The notes under the pieces: model-generated
The model's database searches: none
Told to the model about the DNA's origin: nothing
Seen by the model: only the letters and a program-made list of their open reading frames with translations
Shown here: in pieces, positions 19,652 to 28,097 of the stretch
Numbering within the stretch: the stretch's first letter is position 1
How the letters are laid out: each line of letters begins with the position of its first letter
Position numbers and translations under genes: made by a program
Origin: CAKZLS01 sp963701445
GTDB lineage: Bacteria > Pseudomonadota > Alphaproteobacteria > Rhodospirillales > Defluviicoccaceae
Assembly (NCBI GenBank): GCA_963701445.1
Contig: CAVPAM010000028.1
Coordinates: 1 to 64,000, forward strand
Direction of reading: 5' to 3'
Length of the DNA stretch: 64,000 nt

Positions 19652-19774
19652 TTACCCCGCCGGATCGGCCGGATCGACGCCGTCGGGACACTCTCGGATG
19701 GGCGCTTCCCGCGGGCGCGCGTCGCTCCTGACGCGCTTCTGTCCACGCCAAATCGGGCCATAAATATGGCACAT
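19652..19774 (-). CDS. small ORF upstream of the restriction-modification gene, 40 aa
   Basis: A 40-codon frame (MCHIYGPIWRGQKRVRSDAR start) follows a strong GGAGG with 7-nt spacing and lies 120 bp upstream of the restriction-modification gene, same strand. It is unlike anything I know. AT-rich sequence just upstream (around 19785-19815) could hold the promoter. It may be a leader peptide or simply the 5' part of the transcript; conservation is untested. Confidence 0.3.
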   Translation of the reverse strand: MCHIYGPIWRGQKRVRSDARPREAPIRECPDGVDPADPAG

Positions 19775-19980
19775 CTTTCGCCTCCGCGACTCAATATATT
19801 GATTTTTACGTACCCAAACGAGGCCGATGGATCTACCCCCACATGGGGAGGTCAGGATTCCCGCCCGACTCCCGGCCTCGGCGCCGGGCCGCGCGGGCGG
19901 CCGCTCGCCCGTTCGGGCCGAATTCGGGTCAATCGCCGGTGGCGTATCCGGACCGGCAACCCGCGAACGGCGCGCGCGCG
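19775..19980. promoter_or_regulatory. intergenic region, likely promoter of the restriction-modification gene
   Basis: The stretch contains the AT-rich segment around 19785-19815 (AATATATTGATTTTTACG on the plus strand), unusual in this GC-rich neighbourhood, and no supported gene. By position it should hold the minus-strand promoter for the small ORF and the restriction-modification gene. Confidence 0.4.
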
Positions 19981-20652
19981 TCACCCGTCCATATGCTCGG
20001 CGAACAGCCCGAGTGTCCGTTCCAGCGCGGCCGCGGCGGCCTGGGGACGGAAATCGGGACGCCTGTCGCAGTTGAAGCCATGGCCGGCGCCCGCGTAAAT
20101 GTGGATCGGGACATGCGGATGGGCGGCCCGGATCGCGTCGACGGCCTCGGGTGGGATCGAGGCGTCGTCGGCGCCGAAATGCAGGATCACCGGGCACCGG
20201 GGCCTCTCGTCCAGCAACTCGACGATGTGCCGGCCGTAGTAGCAGGCGGCGCAGGCAAGCTCCAAGCGGCAGGCCGCGACCCAGACCCACGACGCTCCCC
20301 AGCAATACCCCACCACCCCAGCCCTGCCGTCGGGATCGAGGGCGAGCGCCGCCGCCTCGATGTCGCGGGTCGGATGATCCCAGCCGATGGCGGAAGCGAG
20401 TTCGCGCCCCTCGGTGACCCCGGCCTGGTCGTAGTTGAGCTCGACGCCGGGACGGACGCGGTCGAACAGCGCCGGCGCCACGGCTTCGTAGCCCTCCGCC
20501 GCGTAGCGTTCGGCGACGTCGCGGATATGCGCATTGACGCCGAAGATCTCCTGTACGACCACCACGCCGCCCTTGCGGGCCTTCGCCGGCACCGCCCGGT
20601 AGGCATCCAGCGCGTGCCCGTCCGGCGCCGTCAGCTTCACCCATTCGCCCAT
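19981..20652 (-). CDS. dienelactone hydrolase family protein
   Basis: A 223-residue alpha/beta hydrolase with the dienelactone-hydrolase triad: nucleophile Cys117 in GVVGYCWGAS, an Asp at 162-163 in GADDASIPPE, and His191 in GAGHGFNC; QEIFG near residue 35 holds the Glu that activates the Cys. Classical members open dienelactones in chloroaromatic breakdown, but most paralogues have unknown esters as substrates. It is divergent from the two thioesterase genes, with a 6-bp palindrome between them. Confidence 0.88.
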   Translation of the reverse strand: MGEWVKLTAPDGHALDAYRAVPAKARKGGVVVVQEIFGVNAHIRDVAERYAAEGYEAVAPALFDRVRPGVELNYDQAGVTEGRELASAIGWDHPTRDIEAAALALDPDGRAGVVGYCWGASWVWVAACRLELACAACYYGRHIVELLDERPRCPVILHFGADDASIPPEAVDAIRAAHPHVPIHIYAGAGHGFNCDRRPDFRPQAAAAALERTLGLFAEHMDG

Positions 20653-20686
20653 GATTCCCTCCCGTCCTGAAAAACCCCGTAGACAA

Positions 20687-20704
20687 TGTTGTTAAAGGAC
20701 AACA
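20687..20704. promoter_or_regulatory. palindrome in divergent promoter region, possible operator
   Basis: TGTTGT and ACAACA flank a 6-bp centre (TAAAGG) between the divergent dienelactone hydrolase and thioesterase genes. The region is AT-rich (CCTATATTAATAACG at about 20721-20735). The position and symmetry suit a regulator site, but no regulator gene is adjacent. Confidence 0.35.
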
Positions 20705-20768
20705 ATACCCGGCAATATCGCCTATATTAATAACGCAGTCGATCATCCGAGCCGTTGAAAGGTGTCGC

Positions 20769-21320
20769 GTGAGACCATCCGGACCGCTTCCCGACCTCGA
20801 CATGGTCAAAAGGATTTTCGAGGCCATTCCCCACTGCCAGGCGCTGGGCATGAAAATCATCGAATTGCGGCACGGCAAGGGCTTCATGGAAGTCGCGTAC
20901 CACAAGTCGCTGATCGGCAATCCAAAGACGGGCGTGGTGCATGGCGGGGTCATCACCGCTCTGCTCGACACGCTATGCGGCGTGGTGGTGATGAGCGCCA
21001 TCCCCGAGGGCACCCCGCTCGCGACCCTCGATCTGCGCATCGATTACCTGCATCCGGCGACACCGGGGGAAATGATCCGGGCATCCGCCGAATGTTACAA
21101 GGTGACCGAGCACGTGGCCTTCGTCCGCGGCCTCGCCTATCACGATGTCGCCGCCGACCCCATCGCCAACTGCACCGGCACCTTCATGCTGGCCGCCACC
21201 GGTTTCGCGCCCAAGGCCGCCGCCGGCGATGCCAAGGAAAAAACAAAGGGAACGGCACGCGCCGCCGCGACATCCGGCGACGGCGCGCACGGACCGAACG
21301 GAGGGGGACAGCCGTGCTGA
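20769..21320 (+). CDS. PaaI-family hotdog thioesterase (first of a pair)
   Basis: The 183-residue protein carries a single hotdog fold of the PaaI/YbgC-like acyl-CoA thioesterase type (GVVHGGVITALLDTLCG, LDLRIDYLHPATPGEMIRA). A disordered Lys/Ala/Gly-rich tail of ~30 residues follows. It starts at GTG 20769 with AAAGG upstream. It overlaps the next thioesterase by 7 nt, so translation is coupled and the two may form a heteromer. The acyl group is unknown. Confidence 0.85.
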   Translation: MRPSGPLPDLDMVKRIFEAIPHCQALGMKIIELRHGKGFMEVAYHKSLIGNPKTGVVHGGVITALLDTLCGVVVMSAIPEGTPLATLDLRIDYLHPATPGEMIRASAECYKVTEHVAFVRGLAYHDVAADPIANCTGTFMLAATGFAPKAAAGDAKEKTKGTARAAATSGDGAHGPNGGGQPC

Positions 21321-21751
21321 AAACCATCGCGGCGCTCAAGCAAGCGGGCGATTTCGCCGACATCAATTCGCTGATCCCCTATGCCGAGACCATCGGCCTC
21401 GAGTCGTTCTTGGACGACGAGGGCCTGATCACCGTGCTCCGGTTCCGCGAGAGCAACATCGGCAATTACGGGATCCGCGCCATCCACGGCGGCGTCGTCG
21501 GCGCGCTGCTCGAACACGCCGGCATCCTTCATCTCCTGGCCGAGACCGAGGCCGCGGCGGTTCCGAAGATCGTCAACCTGTCCGTGGACTACCTGCGCCC
21601 ATGCATGGCCGCCGACACCTTCGCGCGGGGCACCGTCATCAAGCAGGGCCGCCGCGTCGCCAACGTGCGGGTCGTGGCCTGGCAGGACACCCCCGAAAAA
21701 CCCGTCGCCGCCGCCCACGCCCACTTCCTCCTCGGCGACCGCTCGGAGTAG
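21314..21751 (+). CDS. PaaI-family hotdog thioesterase (second of a pair)
   Basis: The 145-residue protein starts at the GTG inside the last codons of the preceding gene. It has the same hotdog motifs (IRAIHGGVVGALLEHAGIL, IVNLSVDYLRPCMAADTFAR) but is clearly diverged, with the conserved Asp region altered. Paired, overlapping thioesterase genes like this are seen in several alphaproteobacteria; a heteromeric complex is plausible but not shown by the sequence. Confidence 0.85.
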   Translation: MLKTIAALKQAGDFADINSLIPYAETIGLESFLDDEGLITVLRFRESNIGNYGIRAIHGGVVGALLEHAGILHLLAETEAAAVPKIVNLSVDYLRPCMAADTFARGTVIKQGRRVANVRVVAWQDTPEKPVAAAHAHFLLGDRSE

Positions 21752-21800
21752 GCGAAAGTCGGCCTACGCCTTTTCCGTCGCGGGGGACGGCGGGCGGGGG

Positions 21801-22901
21801 TCAGACGTTGAAGCGGAACAGGAGGATGTCGCCGTCCTTGACCTCGTAGTCGCGGCCCTCGGAGCGCATGCGGCCGGCTTCCTTCGCCGCGTGCTCGCCG
21901 CCGAGGGTGACGAAGTCGTCGTAGGCGATGGTCTCGGCGCGGATGAAGCCGCGCTCGAAGTCGGTGTGGATGGCGCCGGCCGCTTCCGGGGCCTTGGCGC
22001 CGCGCCTGACCGTCCAGGCCCGGCTTTCCTTGGGACCGGCGGTAAAGAAGGTAATCTGGTCCAACAGCCGGTATCCCGCGTGGATCACCTTGGCAAGGCC
22101 CGTCTCCTCGAGACCCAGGCTTTCGAGATAGGCCTCGCGTTCGGCCGGGTCCCCGAGTTCCGCCACCTCGGCCTCGATGCGCGCCGAGATGACCGCGGTT
22201 TCGGCTCCCGTCTCCGCCGCCCGCGCGGCGACGGCCGCGCTCAGCGCGTTGCCGGTGGCGGCGGCGTCCTCCTCCACGTTGCAGACGTACAGAAGCGGCT
22301 TCGAGGTCAGCAGCTGCAGTCCACGAAAGGCTTTTCGTTCGTCGTCGGATACCTCGGTCTCGCGAGCCGGGTGTCCCTCGCGCAATCCGGCCAGGACACG
22401 TTCCATCAGCGGCAGGATGTCCTTGGCCTCGCGGTCGCCGCCCTTCGCCTTCTTGACCAGCGACGGCACGCGGCGCTCCAGGCTCTCCAGGTCCGCCACC
22501 AGCAGCTCCGTCTCGATCACCTCGACATCGTCCAGCGGATCGATGCGCCCCGAGACATGGGAAACCCCCTCGTCGGTAAAACAGCGCACGAGATGGATGA
22601 TGGCGTCCACCTCGCGGATGTGGGACAGGAACTTGTTGCCGAGACCCTCGCCACCGCTCGCGCCCTTCACCAGGCCGGCGATGTCGACGAATTCCAGTTG
22701 CGTCGGCGTGACCTTCTGGGACTTGGCGATGGCGGCGATCCGGTCGAGGCGCGGATCGGGAACCGCGATCCGGCCGACGTTCGGCTCGATGGTGCAGAAG
22801 GGGAAATTCGCCGTCTGCGCCGCCGCCGTGGACGTGAGCGCGTTGAACAGCGTCGACTTGCCCACGTTGGGCAGCCCGACGATCCCGAGGTTAAACCCCA
22901 T
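21801..22901 (-). CDS. ychF: redox-regulated ATPase/GTPase YchF
   Basis: YchF is an Obg-family P-loop protein that prefers ATP and interacts with ribosomes. The 366-residue product shows the G1 loop GLPNVGKST (9-17), TANFPFCTIEPN, the G3-type DIAGLVKGAS and a C-terminal TGS-like domain (FFTAGPKESRAWTVRRGAKA). Length is normal. Its ATG overlaps the end of pth by 11 bp, giving the common pth-ychF order, and it belongs to the prs-rplY-pth-ychF run. Confidence 0.96.
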   Translation of the reverse strand: MGFNLGIVGLPNVGKSTLFNALTSTAAAQTANFPFCTIEPNVGRIAVPDPRLDRIAAIAKSQKVTPTQLEFVDIAGLVKGASGGEGLGNKFLSHIREVDAIIHLVRCFTDEGVSHVSGRIDPLDDVEVIETELLVADLESLERRVPSLVKKAKGGDREAKDILPLMERVLAGLREGHPARETEVSDDERKAFRGLQLLTSKPLLYVCNVEEDAAATGNALSAAVAARAAETGAETAVISARIEAEVAELGDPAEREAYLESLGLEETGLAKVIHAGYRLLDQITFFTAGPKESRAWTVRRGAKAPEAAGAIHTDFERGFIRAETIAYDDFVTLGGEHAAKEAGRMRSEGRDYEVKDGDILLFRFNV

Positions 22902-23532
22902 TGGTATCCTCCGGCGGCTTGGCGGCCTGCCTCGGCCGGGGCGGATTGACGGCCAGCGCCACCTTGCTCATGAACGCGCCGGCGTCACCCCGGACCAGGA
23001 GCGGGAAATGCTCGCCGATGGCGTCGAGCATGGGATCGAGCCAGACCCGGTCGGCCTTGGCGAAATCCTGCAGCACATGGCCGGTGACGCGGTCCTTGTC
23101 GCCCGGATGGCCGATGCCGAGGCGGACGCGGCCGTAGTCCGCTCCCACGTGGGCATGGAGGCTGCGCAGGCCGTTGTGGCCCGCGTGACCGCCCCCGTCC
23201 TTGACCCGCAGCTTGCCGGCGGCCAGATCCAATTCGTCGTGAAACACGATCATGTTCGCGCGCATGTCCTCGGGCGGCATCTTGTAGAACCGCGCCGCCG
23301 CCGCCACCGACCGGCCGGAATTGTTCATATAGGTCATCGGCTTGAGGATCAGCACCTTGCGGCCGGCGACCGTCCCCTCGGCCGCCTCTCCCTGAAAGCG
23401 CGCCCGGTAGGGCCCGAGGCCGTGGCGCGCGACGATGGCGTCGACCGCCATGAAGCCGATATTGTGACGGTTGGCGGCATAGGCGGGACCCGGGTTGCCA
23501 AGTCCCACCACCAAAAGCCTTTCCGAGGACAT
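22891..23532 (-). CDS. pth: peptidyl-tRNA hydrolase
   Basis: Pth releases stalled peptides from peptidyl-tRNA in the cytoplasm. The 213-residue protein has GLGNPGPAYAANRHNIGF with the catalytic His23, MTYMNNSG, and FHDELDLAAGKLR, all in the usual order. The C-terminus has a short Pro-rich extension. It lies 15 bp after rplY and overlaps ychF by 11 bp, the standard operon arrangement. Confidence 0.96.
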   Translation of the reverse strand: MSSERLLVVGLGNPGPAYAANRHNIGFMAVDAIVARHGLGPYRARFQGEAAEGTVAGRKVLILKPMTYMNNSGRSVAAAARFYKMPPEDMRANMIVFHDELDLAAGKLRVKDGGGHAGHNGLRSLHAHVGADYGRVRLGIGHPGDKDRVTGHVLQDFAKADRVWLDPMLDAIGEHFPLLVRGDAGAFMSKVALAVNPPRPRQAAKPPEDTNGV

Positions 23533-23547
23533 GAACCGGACGGAGGC

Positions 23548-24198
23548 TTAGTCCTCCCCGCCCTCCGCCGCCGCCGCGGCCGATGCTTCCGCCGCCGCGT
23601 CCGCGTCGGCGCTGTCTTCCTCCGCCGTCGCCACGGTGGGCGCCGCGATGGTGGCGATGGTCGCCTCGGGATCCGACATGTCCAGTTCGGCGCTCGCGGG
23701 GATGATCAGCGTCTTGCTGTGGATGACGTCGCCGATCTGCAGACCGGTCAGGTCGACGGTGATGTTCTGGGGGATCTCGTCCGGCTTGCAGATCAGCGGC
23801 ACGCTGTGGCTGACGATGTTGAGCACACCGCCATGTTTCAGGCCCGGCGCCGCGTCCTCGTTCACGAACACCACATCCACGTCCACGGTGACCCGGGTGG
23901 AGGCGCTGAACCGCATGAAATCCACGTGCAGCGGCACGCCCGTCACCGGATGGCGCTGCATGTCGCGGGCCAGCACCCGGTGCTTCTTGCCATCGACGCT
24001 GATCTCGTAGACGTTGGAGAAAAACCCGCCGCCGCGCACCTGCTTGTGCAGTTCCCGGCCATCCACGGACACGGGCGTCGGATCGCCGTCGCTGCCATAG
24101 ATGATCGCCGGAACCCGGCCGGCGCGGCGGGTTTCACGGGCTCCGCCCTTGCCGACGCGTTCCCGCTTGTCGGCGGCGATGCTGATAATGTCGCTCAT
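23548..24198 (-). CDS. rplY: 50S ribosomal protein L25/Ctc
   Basis: The 216-residue protein is the long Ctc-type L25 that binds 5S rRNA: the N-terminal L25 domain (ETRRAGRVPAIIYG) followed by the beta-rich TL5 C-terminal domain and an acidic, Ala-rich tail (TAEEDSADADAAAEASAAAA). It sits between prs and pth, as in many proteobacteria, and is probably co-transcribed with them. Confidence 0.95.
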   Translation of the reverse strand: MSDIISIAADKRERVGKGGARETRRAGRVPAIIYGSDGDPTPVSVDGRELHKQVRGGGFFSNVYEISVDGKKHRVLARDMQRHPVTGVPLHVDFMRFSASTRVTVDVDVVFVNEDAAPGLKHGGVLNIVSHSVPLICKPDEIPQNITVDLTGLQIGDVIHSKTLIIPASAELDMSDPEATIATIAAPTVATAEEDSADADAAAEASAAAAAEGGED

Positions 24199-24270
24199 TA
24201 ACGTCTTCTCCTGTCAAACGCGCCCGTGCCCGGCGGCCGCCGGCGGGACGCGTGTATAGCGGACTTTTTT

Positions 24271-25203
24271 CTATTCGAACAGACTGGAAACGGATGTTTC
24301 CTCGCTGATCCGCCGCATGGCTTCCGCGATCAGCGGCGCGACGGTCAGCTGCTGGATATTGTGCGACACCCGCACCGCCTCGGTCGCGGTGATGCTGTCG
24401 GTGATGATCAGGTTCTCGAGCGGCGACGAACTGACCTTCGCCACCGCCCCGCCCGACAGCACGCCGTGGGCGCAGTAGGCGGAAACCGAAGTGGCTCCCT
24501 CTTCCATCAGCGCCACGGCGGCGTTGCAGAGCGTTCCGGCGGAATCGACGATGTCGTCGATGAGGATGCAGCGCCGGCCGCTGACGTCGCCGATCACATG
24601 CATCACCTCCGACACGCCCGCCTGCTCCCGGCGCTTGTCGATGATCGCCAAATCGCTGTCGAACCGCTTGGCGATCAGCCGCGCCCGGAACACTCCGCCG
24701 ATGTCGGGCGAAACCACCATCATGTCGTCGGCGTTGAAGCGTTTCTCGATGTCCCTGAAAAACACCGGCGCGGAGGCCAGGTTGTCCAGCGGGATGTCGA
24801 AGAAACCCTGAATCTGGCCGGCGTGAAGGTCCATGGTCAGCACCCGGTCGGCGCCGGCGACGGTGATGAGGTTGGCCACCAGCTTCGACGAAATGGGTGT
24901 CCTCGGACCCGACTTGCGGTCCTGACGGCCGTAGCCGAAGTACGGCATGACGGCGGTGATCCGCCTCGCCGAGCCTCGTCGCAGCGCATCGAGCGTGATC
25001 AGCAGCTCCATGAGATTGTCGTTGGTCGGGTACGACGTCGACTGGATCACGAACACGTCCTCTCCGCGCACGTTCTCCTGGATCTCGACGAACACTTCCA
25101 TGTCCGGAAAGCGGCGGATGCTCGCCTTCGCCAGCGGCAGGTTGAGGTAGGCCGAAATGGCTTCGGCCAGCGGGCGATTGCTGTTGCAGGCGACGATTTT
25201 CAT
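24271..25203 (-). CDS. prs: ribose-phosphate pyrophosphokinase
   Basis: This cytoplasmic enzyme makes PRPP from ribose 5-phosphate and ATP, feeding nucleotide, histidine and tryptophan synthesis. The 310-residue protein shows the class I signatures VFVIQSTSYPTNDNLMELL, RQDRKSGPRTPISSKLVANL and the PRPP-binding RCILIDDIVDSAGTLCNAAV. Length is normal. It is followed by rplY 72 bp downstream. Confidence 0.97.
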   Translation of the reverse strand: MKIVACNSNRPLAEAISAYLNLPLAKASIRRFPDMEVFVEIQENVRGEDVFVIQSTSYPTNDNLMELLITLDALRRGSARRITAVMPYFGYGRQDRKSGPRTPISSKLVANLITVAGADRVLTMDLHAGQIQGFFDIPLDNLASAPVFFRDIEKRFNADDMMVVSPDIGGVFRARLIAKRFDSDLAIIDKRREQAGVSEVMHVIGDVSGRRCILIDDIVDSAGTLCNAAVALMEEGATSVSAYCAHGVLSGGAVAKVSSSPLENLIITDSITATEAVRVSHNIQQLTVAPLIAEAMRRISEETSVSSLFE

Positions 25204-25363
25204 GATGCGGTTTCTTGGGCCTTCGGACGGCTACGTTGGGATGTCGGCGGCGGCTCCACGCGCCCAGGTTCGCGAACCCGCCCGCGGGCGGACGGCGGGA
25301 ATGTAACAACCTCTTGTTCGAGTTGCAAACCGGATTGCCCGGCCGCGCCTTTTTATACGGCGA

Positions 25364-25432
25364 TCAGGCGATGGCGCACGTCGCCACCAGGGCGATGAAG
25401 AAGAACGCGATGAACAGAATGATGTATGGCAT
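25364..25432 (-). CDS. 22-residue hydrophobic peptide, possible small membrane protein
   Basis: A 22-codon frame reads MPYIILFIAFFFIALVATCA then IA and stop, essentially one transmembrane helix. It starts 15 bp after the M24-protein stop, and a Shine-Dalgarno (AGGAG) overlaps that stop codon, about 12 nt from the ATG. The frame is too short for ordinary gene callers. Its position suggests coupled expression with the M24 gene. No homologue is known to me. Confidence 0.4.
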   Translation of the reverse strand: MPYIILFIAFFFIALVATCAIA

Positions 25433-25447
25433 CGGCGTTTTTGACTC

Positions 25448-26599
25448 CTACCGCGCGACCAGATCGAAGGGCGCCTTGTTGAGCGCCGCGGTCCCCGTTT
25501 CCGTGACCTCCAGCGTTTGCCCGAGCGACATGGCCAGGCCCGCGTCGGAGTCGAAGATGATGATATGAATGAAGAAAACCATGCCCGGCGCGGCGCGTTC
25601 CGGGCAACCGCGGTAGAGCATCGGCCAGTCCATCCAGTTGGGCGGGAAGGTGGTTCCCAGACTGTAGCCGCAGGCGTTCATGCGGTGGGCGCCGTGCCCG
25701 GCCGCGTCCAGCGCGCGGGCGTGGGCATCGAAGACGTCGCCGAGCGCCCGCCCCGGGACGAGGGCACCGGTGGCGGCGGCGAGCGCGTCCAGGGCGGCGT
25801 CGAACATGGCGCGCTGCGCCGGCGGCGGCCGCCCGATCGCGAAGGTGCGCATCAGGCAGGCGTGATAGTGGCGGTAGACCCCCGCCCACTCCAGCGTCAA
25901 CTGGTCGTCGTCGCCGAGACGCCGCCGGCCGCTCTTGTAGCGGCACAACAGCGCGTCCCGGCCCGACCCGACGATGAACGGGTTGCCCGGATAGTCGCCG
26001 CCGCCGCCGAACACCGCGCCCTGCATGGCCGCGAGGATCTCGGCCTCGGACACGCCGGGAACCGCCAGTTCGGCGGCCGCGGCATAGGCGTCGTCCGCCA
26101 GCTCGGCGGCGCGGCGCACATAGGCGAGCTCGGCGGGGCTCTTGATCAGGCGCAGGCGGCTGACCAGTTCGGAAGCGTCCTCGAGCGCGCAGAACCCCTC
26201 CAGGGCGTCGGCCAGCCGCCGGCCGTTGCGCGCGGTCAAACCATAAGCCTCCCACTCCACGCCCAGCCTCTGGCCCTTGTGGCCGTGCCCGGCGAGGATG
26301 TCGCGCAGCTCGGCGGCCGGCGAGGCGTCGGGTCCGTCCACCCAGACGCGGATGTCCTCGATCACCGAGGTGTGGCGCGCCTGGCGGAGATCCGGCGCCC
26401 GGGTCAGCAACGTCATCTCGCCGCCGGCGCTCATGTACAGGCACTGGAAGAACACGTAACCGAAGGTGTCGTAGCCGGTGAGGTAGTACATGCTTTCCTG
26501 GCGGAACATCAGCAGCCCGTCCAGGCCGCGCTCCACCATCGCCGCGCACGCCCTCGCGCGCCGGCCGGCGAATTCCTGTTCGGGGAAATGCAGGGCCAT
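25448..26599 (-). CDS. M24-family (creatinase/Xaa-Pro-peptidase-like) protein
   Basis: The 383-residue protein has an N-terminal creatinase-type domain (residues 1-140, with ESMYYLTGYDTFGYVFFQ) and a C-terminal pita-bread domain. The metal-binding pattern of active M24 peptidases (DxG then SDxTRT) is replaced by LEWAGVYRHYHACLMRTF, so two acidic ligands are absent, as in metal-independent creatinase and related hydrolases. It is thus more likely a small-amidine or amide hydrolase than a peptidase; the substrate is unknown. The start at 26599 is chosen at MALHFPEQEF. Confidence 0.82.
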   Translation of the reverse strand: MALHFPEQEFAGRRARACAAMVERGLDGLLMFRQESMYYLTGYDTFGYVFFQCLYMSAGGEMTLLTRAPDLRQARHTSVIEDIRVWVDGPDASPAAELRDILAGHGHKGQRLGVEWEAYGLTARNGRRLADALEGFCALEDASELVSRLRLIKSPAELAYVRRAAELADDAYAAAAELAVPGVSEAEILAAMQGAVFGGGGDYPGNPFIVGSGRDALLCRYKSGRRRLGDDDQLTLEWAGVYRHYHACLMRTFAIGRPPPAQRAMFDAALDALAAATGALVPGRALGDVFDAHARALDAAGHGAHRMNACGYSLGTTFPPNWMDWPMLYRGCPERAAPGMVFFIHIIIFDSDAGLAMSLGQTLEVTETGTAALNKAPFDLVAR

Positions 26600-26680
26600 G
26601 AAGGATCGATCCTCGCCGTTCACACGATACAAAACCACAAGCACGCGCGGGCGGCAATTGCTTTGGGCCGCGCTCGGCGC

Positions 26681-27448
26681 CTACCGCTCCAGCACGATGG
26701 CCGAGAGCATGCGGCCGTAGTCGCCGCCGCCGTTCAGGGTCACCCGCCGGTAGCTGAAGAAGCGGGCCTCGTCGGCGCAGGTGTCGTGGGGCGATGCCTC
26801 GAAACCGGCGAGCGCGAGCGCCTCGATGCGCGATGCCACGTATCCCGGCAGGTCGAACATCGCGTGGCCCGCGCGCCGCGACGGCCGGAAGAAGCGCTCG
26901 GCGGCCGGTTCGCCGTTGGTGACCTGGTCGCGGAATTCGGGGCCGACCTCGTAGGAGTCCTGATGGATGCAGGGGCCCACCGCCGCCACGATGCGGTCCC
27001 GGCTCGCGCCCAGGTCCTCCATCGCCGCGACCGCCGCCCCGATGACGCCGGACCACGCGCCCCGCCACCCGGCGTGGACGGCGCCGACGACACCGCCGCG
27101 CGCGTCCGCCAGCAGGACCGGCGCGCAGTCGGCGGTGAGGATGCCCAGCGCCACGCCCGGGGTCCGCGTCACCAGCGCATCCACCTCGGGCCGCCCGTCG
27201 TCGGGCCACGGCCGTTCCACAACCGCCACCCTGGCGGAGTGCACCTGATAGCCGGTGGCCAGGGACGCTCCGGGACGCCCCAGGCGCGCCATGGCCCGCG
27301 TCCGGTTGGCGCGCACCCGCGCCGGGTCGTCGTCGGATCCGAGGCCGCAGTTCAACGACGCGTACGGACCCTCGCTGACGCCGCCATCGCGGGTGAAGAA
27401 TCCGTGACGGATACCGTCGGTCCGGTCGAGGATGGTCGCGGTGATCAT
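26681..27448 (-). CDS. pgeF: peptidoglycan editing factor PgeF (YfiH/laccase-domain)
   Basis: PgeF removes wrongly built UDP-MurNAc-L-Ser from the precursor pool; the family was earlier called multicopper polyphenol oxidase or laccase-domain protein. The 255-residue product shows the active-site set His70 (YQVHSARV), Cys108 (LTADCAPVLLAD) and His125 (GAVHAGWRG). The ATG at 27448 is chosen at MITATILDRTDG; the longer upstream frame is unrelated. It lies 81 bp upstream of the M24 gene on the same strand. Confidence 0.93.
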   Translation of the reverse strand: MITATILDRTDGIRHGFFTRDGGVSEGPYASLNCGLGSDDDPARVRANRTRAMARLGRPGASLATGYQVHSARVAVVERPWPDDGRPEVDALVTRTPGVALGILTADCAPVLLADARGGVVGAVHAGWRGAWSGVIGAAVAAMEDLGASRDRIVAAVGPCIHQDSYEVGPEFRDQVTNGEPAAERFFRPSRRAGHAMFDLPGYVASRIEALALAGFEASPHDTCADEARFFSYRRVTLNGGGDYGRMLSAIVLER

Positions 27449-27686
27449 GGGTCCTCGCGCAAACGAAGGGAAGCCTTGCATCCAATCATTAAACGCGCCG
27501 GCCCCGCGTTTGAAACAATTTTCTAAATCGGGGTCTATTTGTGAAACCTTGAAGACATGCCACCGCTTGCCTCTGGCGCATTGCGGTGCAACATGCTTTG
27601 TTTGGGGGTACGAGTTTGAAGGTATGGTCCGCCTCGCGCTGGACGAGGGCGCGCGTGGACGGATCGGATCGCGGGAGGAGTGGCGA

Positions 27687-28097
27687 ATGGCTCTGTTGCG
27701 CTGGCGGGAGAACATGAGCGTTGGCGTCGATGCCATCGACGCCGATCACAAGCACCTCGTCGATCTTCTCAACCGGCTGCACTTTCTGGTCCTGGCGGGC
27801 GGCGACCGGACCTCGGTGGGCGATGTCCTCGACCACTTGCTCCAGTACGTCGGCTATCACTTCGACCGCGAGGAGAAGCTCATGGCGGCCGGCAACTACC
27901 CGGGATTGGAAGAGCACCAGGCTTGCCACCGGGAACTGGCCCGCCAGCTCCTCGAACACAAGAAAACCTTCGACGACCGCCCGGAGTCCTTCGACGCGAC
28001 GGCGTTCTACGACTTCGTGTCCGATTGGCTGCTGGTGCACGTCATGGACAAGGACATGAAATACAAGCCGTACGTGGCCGCCGACGCGGGATCCTAG
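27687..28097 (+). CDS. bacteriohemerythrin (first of three)
   Basis: The 136-residue protein is a four-helix O2-binding hemerythrin. All di-iron ligands are visible: His21 (ADHKHL), His58 and Glu62 (YHFDREEKL), His77 and His81 (EEHQACH), His118 and Asp123. A strong GGAGG precedes the ATG. Such proteins store or sense oxygen in microaerobic bacteria. Its stop overlaps the stop of the convergent second hemerythrin by 4 bp. Confidence 0.93.
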   Translation: MALLRWRENMSVGVDAIDADHKHLVDLLNRLHFLVLAGGDRTSVGDVLDHLLQYVGYHFDREEKLMAAGNYPGLEEHQACHRELARQLLEHKKTFDDRPESFDATAFYDFVSDWLLVHVMDKDMKYKPYVAADAGS

